Source: an uncultured Collinsella sp. (lineage in GTDB: Bacteria > Actinomycetota > Coriobacteriia > Coriobacteriales > Coriobacteriaceae). Taken from it: a DNA stretch of 41,045 nt. The translations under genes were made by a program, and so were the position numbers. How positions within the stretch are numbered: the first letter of the stretch is position 1; every line of letters begins with the position of its first letter. The notes under the pieces are model-generated. The model did not search any database. It was given only the letters and a program-made list of their open reading frames with translations, and was not told the DNA's origin. Below, in pieces: positions 31,209 through 39,193 of this stretch. The stretch covers positions 1 to 41,045 of the forward strand of contig UQUD01000007.1 of NCBI GenBank assembly GCA_900544225.1, written 5' to 3'.

Positions 31209-32387
31209 ATGAACGTTCTGGTCGTCAACGCAGGATCTTCGACCCTTAAGTATCAGGTCATCGATACCAAGTCCCACAAGGTGTCCGCAAAGGGCTCCTG
31301 CGAGCGCGTCTGCTTTACCGGCGGTACCTTCACCCACGCTGCCAACGGCTCCAAGAAGGTGACCGAGAACATCGAGTTCCCCGACCACAAGGTCGCGATC
31401 GAGGTCGTCCTGAAGGACCTCGAGGCCAACGGCGTCAAGATCGAGGGCATTGGCCACCGTATCGTTCAGGGCGGCTGGTACTTTGGCGATTCCTCCCTCG
31501 TCGACGAGGACGTCCTCGCCAAGATCCGTGAGGTCGCCCCGCTGGCGCCGCTGCACAACAACCCCGAGGCCAACGTTATCGAGTTCTGCCTGGAACAGTA
31601 TCCCGATCTGCCCAACGTTACGGTCTACGACACCGCTTTTCACTTCAACATGCCCGAGGTCGCCAAGACCTACGCCCTTCCCAAGGATGTTTGCGACAAG
31701 CTGCACATCCGTAAGTACGGCGCCCACGGCACCAGCTATCGCTACATCTCCAAGAAGGTCGCCGAGATGACCAACGGCGAGGCCCGCAAGGTTGTCGTGT
31801 GCCACATCGGCTCCGGTGCCTCCCTGTGCGCCATCGAGGACGGCAAGTGCATGGATACCACTATGGGCCTCACCCCGCTCGACGGCGTCATGATGGGCAC
31901 CCGCTGCGGCTCCATCGACCCGGCTACCGTGTGCTACCTGCAGCGCGAGGGCGGTTACACCTTCGACGAGGTCGACGAGATGATGAACAAGAAGTCCGGC
32001 CTTTTGGCTGTGACCGGTGGCAAGACCAACGACTGCCGCAACGTCGAGGAGCTTGCCGCCGCTGGCGACCCCGAGGCTCAGCTCGCCTTCGACATGTTCG
32101 TCTACAAGATTGCCGCCAAGGCTGCCGAGATGGCCACTTCCATGTGCGGCATGGACACGCTGGTCTTCACCGCCGGCATCGGTGAGCACGCTCCGGCCGT
32201 TCGCGCCGGCGTGGCCGATCGTCTGGCCTTTATGGGCGTCAAGATGGACCATGCCCGTAACGCCCTGCGTGGCGACGGCGCTTGGTGCCTGTCTGCCAAG
32301 GATTCCAAGGTCAAGATCTTCGTCATCCCCACGGACGAGGAGTTCATGATCGCTTCCGACGTCGAGCGCATCGTCAACGGCAAGTAA
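31209..32387 (+). CDS. ackA: Acetate kinase, first of two tandem paralogs
   Basis: 392 aa; makes acetate and ATP from acetyl phosphate. N-A-G-S-S-T-L-K-Y at the N-terminus, Asp141 in V-Y-D-T-A-F-H, catalytic His173 in G-A-H-G-T-S, M-G-T-R-C-G-S-I-D-P with the conserved Arg, and G-I-G-E-H. After H-G-T-S the second His of the usual H-G-T-S-H is Tyr177. Codon use is strongly biased to C-ending codons, as in highly expressed genes. GGGAG precedes ATG 31209. pta is encoded convergently 2 kb away. Confidence 0.92.
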   Translation: MNVLVVNAGSSTLKYQVIDTKSHKVSAKGSCERVCFTGGTFTHAANGSKKVTENIEFPDHKVAIEVVLKDLEANGVKIEGIGHRIVQGGWYFGDSSLVDEDVLAKIREVAPLAPLHNNPEANVIEFCLEQYPDLPNVTVYDTAFHFNMPEVAKTYALPKDVCDKLHIRKYGAHGTSYRYISKKVAEMTNGEARKVVVCHIGSGASLCAIEDGKCMDTTMGLTPLDGVMMGTRCGSIDPATVCYLQREGGYTFDEVDEMMNKKSGLLAVTGGKTNDCRNVEELAAAGDPEAQLAFDMFVYKIAAKAAEMATSMCGMDTLVFTAGIGEHAPAVRAGVADRLAFMGVKMDHARNALRGDGAWCLSAKDSKVKIFVIPTDEEFMIASDVERIVNGK

Positions 32388-32390
32388 TTG

Positions 32391-32438
32391 CAAGAGGGGA
32401 GGGGCTGGACGACCAAGTGTCGTTTAGTCCCTCTTTTG
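32391..32438 (+). terminator. Terminator after first ackA
   Basis: CAAGAGGG and CCCTCTTTTG arms enclose an inner stem (GGACGAC/GTCGTTT); the 3' side ends in CTCTTTTG. Confidence 0.55.
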
Positions 32439-32495
32439 CGCTCGTTGGGCGATATGCTGATAGCTATTTATCAAGATATGATAACTTCTTATTAA

Positions 32496-32532
32496 AATAC
32501 GGCCGCCTTAAGGGGTCTGCGTCGGCCGTATT
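32496..32532 (+). promoter_or_regulatory. Hairpin in the leader of the second ackA
   Basis: AATACGGCCG and CGGCCGTATT (10 bp, perfect) with a 17-nt loop, ending 18 nt before ATG 32551. AT-rich sequence just upstream (32461-32497) probably contains the promoter, but no clear hexamer pair was found. Confidence 0.5.
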
Positions 32533-32550
32533 GCACTGCAAAGGAGTCTC

Positions 32551-33729
32551 ATGAACGTACTTGTTGTCAACGCCGGCAGCTCAAGCCTTAAATATCAGCT
32601 TTTGGATACCGATACCCGCGAGGTTTTCGCCAAGGGCAACTGCGAACGTATCGGTTCGGACATGGGCATCTTTGGCCACTCCGAGAACGGTGGCGCCAAG
32701 CAGACCGAGGAGGTCCCTTTCCCCGATCATCGCTCTGCTATCGCTCGCGTGCTCGAGGAGCTCGAGAAGACCGACTTTACGATTGATGGCATTGGCCATC
32801 GTATCGTTCAGGGCGGCTGGCACTTCGATGATTCCGCGGTCGTCGACGACGAGGTTATGGCTAAGATCCTTGAGGTGGCCCCGCTCGCTCCGCTGCACAA
32901 TTACGGCGAGGCCGCGGCAATCGAATATTGCCGCGAGAAGTATCCGGAGCTGCCCAACGTGGCGGTCTTCGACACCTCGTTCCACATGACCATGCCCGAG
33001 GTTGCCTACACCTACGCGCTGCCCAAGGACGTTTGCGACAAGTACCACGTGCGCAAGTACGGCGCCCACGGCACGAGCCACCGCTATGAGTGGATGATGG
33101 CCAAGGAGATCCTGGGTTCGCGCTGCCACCGCCTGCTTTCGTGCCATCTGGGCAACGGTGCTTCGCTCGCTGCTATCGAGGACGGCGTGTGCCGCGACAC
33201 CACGATGGGTCTCACGCCGCTCGATGGCCTGATGATGGGCACCCGTTGTGGTTCCATCGACCCGGCCACCGTGTGCTACCTGCAGCGCGAGGGCGGCTAC
33301 AGCTACCAGGAAGTCGATGACATGATGAACAAGCAGTCTGGTCTGCTTGCCATCTCGGGCATCTCCAACGACGCCCGCGACATCCGCACGCGCGCCTCCG
33401 AGGGCGACGAGCGCTGCCTGCTCGCCTTCGATATGTTCGCCTATAAGGCCATGCAGCAGGCCGGTTCCATGATCGCTTCCATGGCGGGCGTGGACACCAT
33501 TACCTTTACCGCCGGCATCGGCGAGAACGACTGGTCGATCCGCAAGGCCTTCTGCGACTGCTTTGAGTGGCTGGGCGTGCGCATCGACAACAACAAGAAC
33601 CGCGAGGCCGTGGGCAACGGCCCACAGGTCATCAGCGCCGCCGGCTCTTCCGTCACGGTTATGGTCATCCCCACCGACGAGGAATACATGATCGCCCACG
33701 ACGTCGAGCGCCTGACCAAGAACAACTAA
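32551..33729 (+). CDS. ackA: Acetate kinase, second tandem paralog
   Basis: 392 aa, the same length as its neighbour and aligned without gaps through at least residue 180. Same landmarks: N-A-G-S-S-S-L-K-Y, F-D-T-S-F-H, His173 and here the canonical His177 (H-G-T-S-H), M-G-T-R-C-G-S-I-D-P, F-T-A-G-I-G-E-N. AAAGGAG precedes ATG 32551. A local duplication is the simplest origin; the two copies differ clearly in the middle and end, so the duplication is not recent. Confidence 0.92.
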   Translation: MNVLVVNAGSSSLKYQLLDTDTREVFAKGNCERIGSDMGIFGHSENGGAKQTEEVPFPDHRSAIARVLEELEKTDFTIDGIGHRIVQGGWHFDDSAVVDDEVMAKILEVAPLAPLHNYGEAAAIEYCREKYPELPNVAVFDTSFHMTMPEVAYTYALPKDVCDKYHVRKYGAHGTSHRYEWMMAKEILGSRCHRLLSCHLGNGASLAAIEDGVCRDTTMGLTPLDGLMMGTRCGSIDPATVCYLQREGGYSYQEVDDMMNKQSGLLAISGISNDARDIRTRASEGDERCLLAFDMFAYKAMQQAGSMIASMAGVDTITFTAGIGENDWSIRKAFCDCFEWLGVRIDNNKNREAVGNGPQVISAAGSSVTVMVIPTDEEYMIAHDVERLTKNN

Positions 33730-33751
33730 CGCGCGCATTTGCAAGTAAACG

Positions 33752-33786
33752 AAAGGCCTCCAGAGCAACGGCTCCGGAGGCCTTTT
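33752..33786 (+). terminator. Terminator after second ackA
   Basis: AAAGGCCTCC and GGAGGCCTTT with GAGC/GCTC inner pairs, followed by TT; 23 nt after the stop. Confidence 0.8.
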
Positions 33787-33802
33787 TACTAGCAGGTGGA
33801 CG

Positions 33803-33977
33803 GCGGAAACCCCATCCCATTTCGAGCGCAAATACTGGGACACGCTTTCCGGTTGAGGCACGTTGCGGAAAGTGCGACCCACAATAAAGCAAAATTCCGT
33901 CCCAAAGTTTCCCAAACAGGCCCCAAGCGGAAGCCACATCCCACAATCCGACTCCAAACTGGGATGTAGTTTCCGGC
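33803..33977. repeat. Three tandem units with exact 62-bp period
   Basis: GGAAAC/GGAAAG/GGAAGC start at 33805, 33867 and 33929. CATCCCA, CGACCCA, CATCCCA start at 33813, 33875, 33937; TTTCC starts at 33846, 33908, 33970. Units 1 and 3 can each fold (CGGAA with TTCCG, and TCCCA with TGGGA). A fourth, decayed unit may follow from about 33988. The remainder of the 33730-34279 gap holds a terminator and IR5; no gene seen. Confidence 0.75.
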
Positions 33978-34137
33978 ACAACAACCGCCGAAGCCCACCG
34001 GCCTTTCAATCTCCAAAGTGATCATCATCAGCAACGCCTGCGCTCCCAGCAACGGCACCCATCCATTCAGATTTTCAGCTCCAGCTCGTAGCCAAGCCGC
34101 CGTCCACCCCGGATTCCCTGATTGCTACGTGGCGGCA

Positions 34138-34264
34138 GGGACCCTACAGGGTAAAGCTCTGAAAATATTCCGCAGGACGCATGAAACCCCCGCCGCACGA
34201 AGTGCGCAGCGGGGGTTTCATGCATGTCCGAGGACGTTTTCAGAGCTTTACCCTGTAGGGTCCC
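34138..34264. repeat. Inverted repeat IR5, 28-bp perfect outer arms
   Basis: Arms 34138-34165 and 34237-34264 are perfectly complementary (begin GGGACCCTACAGGGTAAAGC). Inside is an asymmetric loop and a second stem CATGAAACCCCCGC/GCGGGGGTTTCATG capped by a GCACGAAGTGC segment. It lies 15 nt beyond the pta stop. Confidence 0.9.
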
Positions 34265-34279
34265 GAGGGGATATGTCCG

Positions 34280-35260
34280 CTACTCAGCCATCTGAGCCTG
34301 GACGGCGGTGATGGCCACGACACCCACGATGTCGTCGGCAGAGCAGCCGCGCGACAGGTCGTTGACCGGCTTGGCGATGGCCTGCAGGATGGGGCCGTAG
34401 GCGTCAGCACCGGCGAAGCGCTGGACCAGCTTGTAGCCGATGTTGCCTGCCTCGAGGTCGGGGAACACGAGCACGTTGGCCTTACCAGCGACGGAGGAGC
34501 CGGGAGCCTTGAGCTGGGCGACGGTGGGGACAATAGCGGCATCGAGCTGCAGGTCGCCGTCGATGGCGAGCTCGGGAGCCTTCTCCTTGCAGAACTTCAC
34601 AGCCTCCTGGACCTTCTTGGCGACCTCGCCGCCAGCGGAGCCCATGGTGGAGTAGGAGAGCATGGCCACGTGCGGCTCAACGTTGCCCATGAAGGTGGAC
34701 CAGGAGTGAGCGGAGGCGATGGCGATCTCGGAGAGCTCGTCGGAGGACGGGTTGATGTTGAGGCCGCAGTCGGCGAAGATCAGCGTGCCGTCAGTGCCGA
34801 ACTGCGGGGTGTCGGTGCACATCACGAAGAAGGCCGAGACCAGCTTGGTGCCCGGGGCGGTCTTGAGGATCTGAAGCGCGGGGCGCAGGGTGTCGGCGGT
34901 GGAGTGGCAGGCGCCGGAGACCAGGCCGTCGGCATCGCCCATCTTGACCATCATGGTGCCAAAGTAGGTGGCGTCCATCACCTGGGCGCGAGCCTGCTCG
35001 ATGGTAACGCCCTTCTTGGCGCGGAGCTCGGCAAACTTCTGCGCGTACTCCTCGTGCTTCTCGGCATTGCGCGGGTCGATGACGGTAGCGCCGGGAACGT
35101 TGATCTCGTCGGGGTTGCCTAGGATGACGATCTTTGCCAGGCCCTCCTCGATGATTTTGGTGGCCGCGACGATAGTGCGCGGATCCTCGCCCTCGGGCAG
35201 GACGATCGTCTTAAGGTCGGCCTTGGCGGCAGACTTCATACGGTTTAGGAAATCGCTCAT
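34280..35260 (-). CDS. pta: Phosphate acetyltransferase
   Basis: 326 aa, the short (catalytic-domain-only) Pta; converts acetyl-CoA to acetyl phosphate, the substrate of the acetate kinases. Features: I-V-L-P-E-G-E-D-P-R-T, G-D-A-D-G-L-V-S-G-A-C-H-S-T-A-D-T, F-A-D-C-G-L-N-I-N-P, L-S-Y-S-T-M-G-S-A and the C-terminal P-V-N-D-L-S-R-G-C. ATG 35260 follows GGAGTAAC. Encoded convergently to the ackA pair. Confidence 0.95.
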   Translation of the reverse strand: MSDFLNRMKSAAKADLKTIVLPEGEDPRTIVAATKIIEEGLAKIVILGNPDEINVPGATVIDPRNAEKHEEYAQKFAELRAKKGVTIEQARAQVMDATYFGTMMVKMGDADGLVSGACHSTADTLRPALQILKTAPGTKLVSAFFVMCTDTPQFGTDGTLIFADCGLNINPSSDELSEIAIASAHSWSTFMGNVEPHVAMLSYSTMGSAGGEVAKKVQEAVKFCKEKAPELAIDGDLQLDAAIVPTVAQLKAPGSSVAGKANVLVFPDLEAGNIGYKLVQRFAGADAYGPILQAIAKPVNDLSRGCSADDIVGVVAITAVQAQMAE

Positions 35261-35313
35261 GTTACTCCTTACAAGCGTTTCGCTAAGCTCCAGGCACCCG
35301 GCTGTTCACGAAT

Positions 35314-35334
35314 AAACCCGCTGCTAGCGGGTTT
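35314..35334. promoter_or_regulatory. Hairpin in the pta leader
   Basis: AAACCCGC-TGCTA-GCGGGTTT, an 8-bp perfect stem in the 231-bp gap between pta and glf. Confidence 0.5.
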
Positions 35335-35387
35335 ACCTTTCAATTATGTACGCCGCGGTGCTTGAGCTTTCCTTGTGTGGCAAGCTC

Positions 35388-35393
35388 ATTATA
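35388..35393 (-). promoter_or_regulatory. Candidate -10 box for pta
   Basis: TATAAT on the minus strand about 130 nt before the pta start; no strong -35. Confidence 0.35.
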
Positions 35394-35407
35394 GGACGCA
35401 TTAGCGC

Positions 35408-35413
35408 TATAAT
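35408..35413 (+). promoter_or_regulatory. Candidate -10 box for glf operon
   Basis: TATAAT on the plus strand 79 nt before glf, back to back with the minus-strand TATAAT; -35 weak. Confidence 0.35.
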
Positions 35414-35491
35414 CGCTCTGATAAATATGTCTCGAAGAATGTTCGAGAAAAGCCCAGCTAACGAGCCCGTGGCTTTTGACAAGGAGTATCG

Positions 35492-36694
35492 ATGCAGATT
35501 ACCTCAGGCCTGCCTGAAGGCTTTAACGCCGGCGCGTACGACATGATTGTCGTCGGTGCTGGATATGCCGGTGCCGTTTGCGCCCGCCGTCTTGCCGAGA
35601 CCATCGGCTATCGTGTTGCCGTTTTGGAGCGCCGTAGCCACATTGCGGGCAATGCCTATGACTGCACTGACGAGGCCGGAATCCTGATCCACGAGTACGG
35701 TCCGCATATCTATCACACTTTTAACGAGCGCGTGCACAATTTCCTGTCGCGCTTTACCAAGTGGACGGATTATCAGCACAAGGTGCTCGCCAACATCAAC
35801 GGTACCCTTATGCCCGTGCCCTTCAACCATGCGAGTCTCAAGCTCGCCTTTGGTGACGAGCGCGGCGAGGAGCTGTATCAGAAGCTCGTGGAGACCTTTG
35901 GCAAGGATGTCAAGGTGCCCATTATGGAGCTGCGTAAGAAGAACGACCCGGATCTTGCCGAGGTCGCCGATTACGTCTACGAGAACGTCTTTTTGCATTA
36001 CACCATGAAGCAGTGGGGCCAGACGCCCGATCAGATCGATCCCTCGATCACCGGCCGCGTTCCCGTCTTTGTGGGCGATGATGACCGCTACTTCCCGCAG
36101 GCTCCTTTCCAGGGCATGCCGCAGGACGGCTATACCGCGCTGTTCGAGCACATGCTCGATCACGATCTGATCGACGTATTCTGCGACGTGGACGCCCGTG
36201 ACCTCTTTGAAATCGACGAGACCACCGTCAAGATCGACGGCAAGGTCTATGGCGGCGAGATCGTCTACACCGGTCCGCTCGACGAGCTGTTCAACCTCGA
36301 TCTGGGCGCGCTACCGTACCGCACGCTCGACATGAAGTTCGAGACGCTCGATATGGACCAGTTCCAGCCCGTGGGCACCGTCAACTACACCACGAGCGAG
36401 GACTACACGCGCATCACCGAGTTCAAGAACATGACCGGTCAGATCCTGCCCGGCAAGACCACCATCATGAAGGAGTACTCCAAGGCCTATACGCCCGGCT
36501 CGGGCGAGACGCCGTACTACGCCATTCTTGAGCCCGAGAACCGTGAGCTCTATGAGCGCTATCTTGAGCGCGTCCAGAACCTGACGAACTTCCACCCGGT
36601 GGGTCGTCTGGCCGAGTATCGTTACTACGATATGGACGCCGTGACCAATTCCGCCCTCGATCTTTCGGATGAGATTATCGCCTGCCATGCATAA
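35492..36694 (+). CDS. glf: UDP-galactopyranose mutase
   Basis: 400-aa FAD enzyme interconverting UDP-galactopyranose and UDP-galactofuranose for surface glycans. FAD motif V-G-A-G-Y-A-G (21-27), E-R-R-S-H-I-A-G-N-A-Y-D, Y-G-P-H-I-Y-H-T, W-x-Q-T-P-D-Q-I-D and the C-terminal R-L-A-E-Y-R-Y-Y-D-M-D are all family hallmarks. AAGGAG lies before ATG 35492. Its last 8 nt overlap the glycosyltransferase start, so the two are coupled. Confidence 0.95.
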   Translation: MQITSGLPEGFNAGAYDMIVVGAGYAGAVCARRLAETIGYRVAVLERRSHIAGNAYDCTDEAGILIHEYGPHIYHTFNERVHNFLSRFTKWTDYQHKVLANINGTLMPVPFNHASLKLAFGDERGEELYQKLVETFGKDVKVPIMELRKKNDPDLAEVADYVYENVFLHYTMKQWGQTPDQIDPSITGRVPVFVGDDDRYFPQAPFQGMPQDGYTALFEHMLDHDLIDVFCDVDARDLFEIDETTVKIDGKVYGGEIVYTGPLDELFNLDLGALPYRTLDMKFETLDMDQFQPVGTVNYTTSEDYTRITEFKNMTGQILPGKTTIMKEYSKAYTPGSGETPYYAILEPENRELYERYLERVQNLTNFHPVGRLAEYRYYDMDAVTNSALDLSDEIIACHA

Positions 36695-37718
36695 AGTCAT
36701 AACATTCGGTATTCCCTCGTATAACGCCGCCAAGGACATGGACCATTGCATCACCTCCATCTTGGAGGGGAGCAATTACGCCACCGATATCGAGATTATC
36801 GTGGTGGACGACGGCTCCAAGGACGAGACGGCCGATAAGGCCGATGAGTGGGAGGCACGTTATCCCGGTATCATTCGCGCGGTACACCAGGAGAACGGTG
36901 GCCACGGTATTGCCGTCCTTTCGGGTCTGCGCGAAGCACAGGGCACCTACTACAAGGTTGTCGACTCGGATGACTGGCTCGACGCTGCGGCTCTTTCGAC
37001 CATGCTGTCGATTCTGCGTGGCTTTGAAGAGCGCGATCGGCGCGTTGACCTGTTTATCTCGAACTACGTGTACGAGAAGGTTTACGAGGGCACGCATACC
37101 GCTATTGGCTACAAATTTGCCCTGCCGCGCAAGAAGATCTTTTCCTGGGATCAGATCGGTCATTTCCGCCTGGACCAGAACCTACTCATGCACAGCCTGT
37201 GCTATCGCACGGATGTGCTGCGCGAGTCCAACCTTCCCATGCCGCCGCACACGTTCTATGTGGACAACATCTACGCCTACGTGCCGCTGCCGCGTTGCAA
37301 GACCATGTACTACGCCGACATCGACCTCTACCGCTACTTTATCGGTCGCGAGGGCCAGAGCGTCAACGAGGCAACGATGGTCAAGCGTCTGGACCAGCAG
37401 TTCCGTGTTACGCGTATCATGATGGAGTCGTACCACTTGTACAGCGATGTTGGGTCGTCGCGCCTGCGTTCGTACATGATGGGCTACTTCACCATGATGA
37501 TGGCGATCTGCTCGGTGCTTACCAAGCTTTCCGAGGAAGATTGCGCCGACGAGCGCCTAAAGACGCTGTGGAATGATTTGAAGGCCTACGACGAGCGCAT
37601 GTATCGTCGTGCCCGCTATGGCGTTGTCGGTTTCTTCACCAACCTGCGTGGACGGGCCGGAGATAAAACCACACTCGGCCTATACCGTCTTGCCTCAAAG
37701 ATCTTCAAATTCAACTAG
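36687..37718 (+). CDS. GT2-family glycosyltransferase
   Basis: 343 aa, GT-A fold. I-T-F-G-I-P-S-Y-N at the N-terminus, V-V-D-D-G-S (40-44) and the D-x-D region V-V-D-S-D-D-W (92-97) mark the nucleotide-sugar site. No clear membrane span, although the C-terminus is basic (R-L-A-S-K-I-F-K-F-N). ATG 36687 lies inside the end of glf (8-nt overlap). Context suggests transfer of galactofuranose or another sugar during surface polysaccharide assembly; acceptor unknown. Confidence 0.85.
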   Translation: MHKVITFGIPSYNAAKDMDHCITSILEGSNYATDIEIIVVDDGSKDETADKADEWEARYPGIIRAVHQENGGHGIAVLSGLREAQGTYYKVVDSDDWLDAAALSTMLSILRGFEERDRRVDLFISNYVYEKVYEGTHTAIGYKFALPRKKIFSWDQIGHFRLDQNLLMHSLCYRTDVLRESNLPMPPHTFYVDNIYAYVPLPRCKTMYYADIDLYRYFIGREGQSVNEATMVKRLDQQFRVTRIMMESYHLYSDVGSSRLRSYMMGYFTMMMAICSVLTKLSEEDCADERLKTLWNDLKAYDERMYRRARYGVVGFFTNLRGRAGDKTTLGLYRLASKIFKFN

Positions 37719-37750
37719 CTGCTGAGTAATCGCTGCTGATAGGTTGACTG

Positions 37751-37860
37751 GGCCCCTTGGCCTTTAGTTTGCTACTGCGAACAGTTCTGCTCGCACGGAA
37801 AGCACATTAAGTGCTTTCCGGCTCGTGCGGAACTTGTATCAAACTAAAGGCCAAGGGGCC
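37751..37860. repeat. Inverted repeat IR6 with conserved core
   Basis: Perfect 21-bp arms (37751-37771 and 37840-37860, beginning GGCCCCTTGGCC). The centre folds around AGCACATTAAGTGCT with CGCACGG/CCGTGCG-like flanks. Reverse complemented, the core reads TTCCGCACGAGCCG...AGCACTTAATGTGCT...CGTGCGAGC, as in IR7. It follows the GT2 gene and could act as terminator. Confidence 0.88.
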
Positions 37861-37885
37861 TCTGCTATAAGAATCGATTGTCAGG

Positions 37886-37960
37886 TTATTTGAATTTGAA
37901 GATCTTGGACGCGCGGTACACAGGGGCCTGGGCTGAAAAGAATCTGGTTGGTAGGTTGCC
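37886..37960 (-). pseudogene. Possible remnant of a second GT2 gene (3' end only)
   Basis: Reading minus, the frame ends V-Y-R-A-S-K-I-F-K-F-K-stop, against L-Y-R-L-A-S-K-I-F-K-F-N-stop in the intact GT2. AAGATCTTCAAATTCAA (17 nt) is identical in both. The sequences after the two stops are also similar (CTGA..AATCG..), suggesting an inverted paralog truncated at IR7. Confidence 0.5.
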
Positions 37961-38078
37961 CGGTGGGGCTTGGTTATGTTTGTTGCGAGTTCCGCACGAG
38001 CCGAAGAGCACTTAATGTGCTCTTCGTGCGAGCCGGGACTGTAGAGCAGCAAACATAACCAAGCCCCACCGGGCAACC
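37954..38078. repeat. Inverted repeat IR7, 29-bp arms, same core as IR6
   Basis: Perfect arms 37954-37982 and 38050-38078 (begin GGTTGCCCGGTGGGGCTTGG). Core TTCCGCACGAGCCG-AAGAGCACTT-AATGTGCTCTTCGTGCGAGCC is nearly the same as IR6 reverse complemented, whereas the arms are unrelated except for the inner GTTTG/CAAAC. Ends 12 nt before the P1 peptidase stop. Confidence 0.9.
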
Positions 38079-38090
38079 GGTCAGGTTAGG

Positions 38091-39092
38091 CTACTTCGCG
38101 GCGCCGGGGATGCCGTGGGAGGTTTTGGCGGTTTTGGCTCCGTTTACGATGGCAGTTTCCAGGGCCCTTACTGCGAGCATGCCCAGCAGGTCTAGGGGAA
38201 CGGCGGCGCTTGCCTGGGCGCCCAGTTTGCCGCTGGCGAGGGTGTAGATGGTGTCGCCGTCGTTGGTGGTGTGCGTGGGACGGATGGCGTGTGCGTAGGC
38301 GTCTGCGGCCATCTGGGAGACCTTGGTGGCTTGTGCCTTAGTGAGTTCCACGTTGGTGATGATGCAGCTGATGGTGGTGTTGGTGCGGTCGAGCGGCATC
38401 TGCATGGATCCGGCGGCGGCAAAGGCTGCGAGTTCCATGTCGACGATCTGGTCGCTATCGGCTGCGGCGCGCATGCCGGCGACCCACTCGCCGGTGAAGG
38501 GGTCGACAACGTTGCCGCAGGCGTTGACCGAGACCACGGCGCCCACCTTGATGGGGCCGAGTGCCACGGCGGCAGCTCCAAGGCCGGCCTTCATGCAGGT
38601 GGCAGGCCCCATGAGCTTACCCACGGTAGCGCCCGTGCCGGCGCCTACGTTGCCCTGTTCGAGCTTGGTGGGGGTGTGGTCGAGTGCTTCGCGCACGGCG
38701 GCGATGCCGGCCTCAATGTCGGGGCGCACGGTGGGGTTACCAAAGGCGAGGTCGAAGATACAGCTGGAGCACACGATAGGCACCTGCGTGGGGCCGACGG
38801 GAAGGCCGATGCCGCGGCTCTCAAGCTCGCGAGCGACGCCGCTTGCAGCCTCGAGGCCAAAGGCCGATCCACCCGAAAGGCAGACGGCGTGGACCTTGTC
38901 GACGGTGTTCTCGGGTCGCAGCAGGTCGGTTTCGCGCGATGCTGGAGCACCGCCGCGAACGTCAACGCCGCCGGTGGCGCCCTCGGGTGCCACGATTACG
39001 GTGCAACCGGTGCCGGCCTCCTCGTCCGTATAGTTGCCATAGCAAAAGCCATCGACATCGCAGACGTCAATGGCCTCGAGCAGTGTATCCAT
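38091..39092 (-). CDS. P1-family (DmpA-like) peptidase
   Basis: 333 aa, Ntn-fold aminopeptidase family P1. Typical segments: G-x-C-Y-G-N-Y-T-D, G-C-T-V-I-V-A-P-E-G-A-T-G-G-V-D-V-R-G-G, A-V-C-L-S-G-G-S-A-F-G-L-E-A-A-S-G-V, G-N-V-G-A-G-T-G-A-T-V-G-K and the candidate autoprocessing/nucleophile site N-T-T-I (238-241). Substrates are probably small peptides or peptide amides; no signal peptide. ATG 39092 has only weak purine-rich sequence upstream (GGAGT). Confidence 0.87.
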   Translation of the reverse strand: MDTLLEAIDVCDVDGFCYGNYTDEEAGTGCTVIVAPEGATGGVDVRGGAPASRETDLLRPENTVDKVHAVCLSGGSAFGLEAASGVARELESRGIGLPVGPTQVPIVCSSCIFDLAFGNPTVRPDIEAGIAAVREALDHTPTKLEQGNVGAGTGATVGKLMGPATCMKAGLGAAAVALGPIKVGAVVSVNACGNVVDPFTGEWVAGMRAAADSDQIVDMELAAFAAAGSMQMPLDRTNTTISCIITNVELTKAQATKVSQMAADAYAHAIRPTHTTNDGDTIYTLASGKLGAQASAAVPLDLLGMLAVRALETAIVNGAKTAKTSHGIPGAAK

Positions 39093-39193
39093 GTTTAACT
39101 CCTATCGGTTTTCCGCCGCGCCTTGTGCCCGGTCGGGATCCGTACGGTACGCCAAAATTGTAGGCGCCGGGGGATACCCAGCGCCAGATGCAA

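Noticed and set aside
33803..33977. CRISPR array
   Set aside because: Only three units; the recurring blocks are short and diverged, and no cas genes are present. True CRISPR repeats are near-identical.
32581..33984. Minus-strand open frame opposite the second acetate kinase
   Set aside because: Antisense shadow produced by codon bias of a highly expressed gene; no ribosome site or motif.
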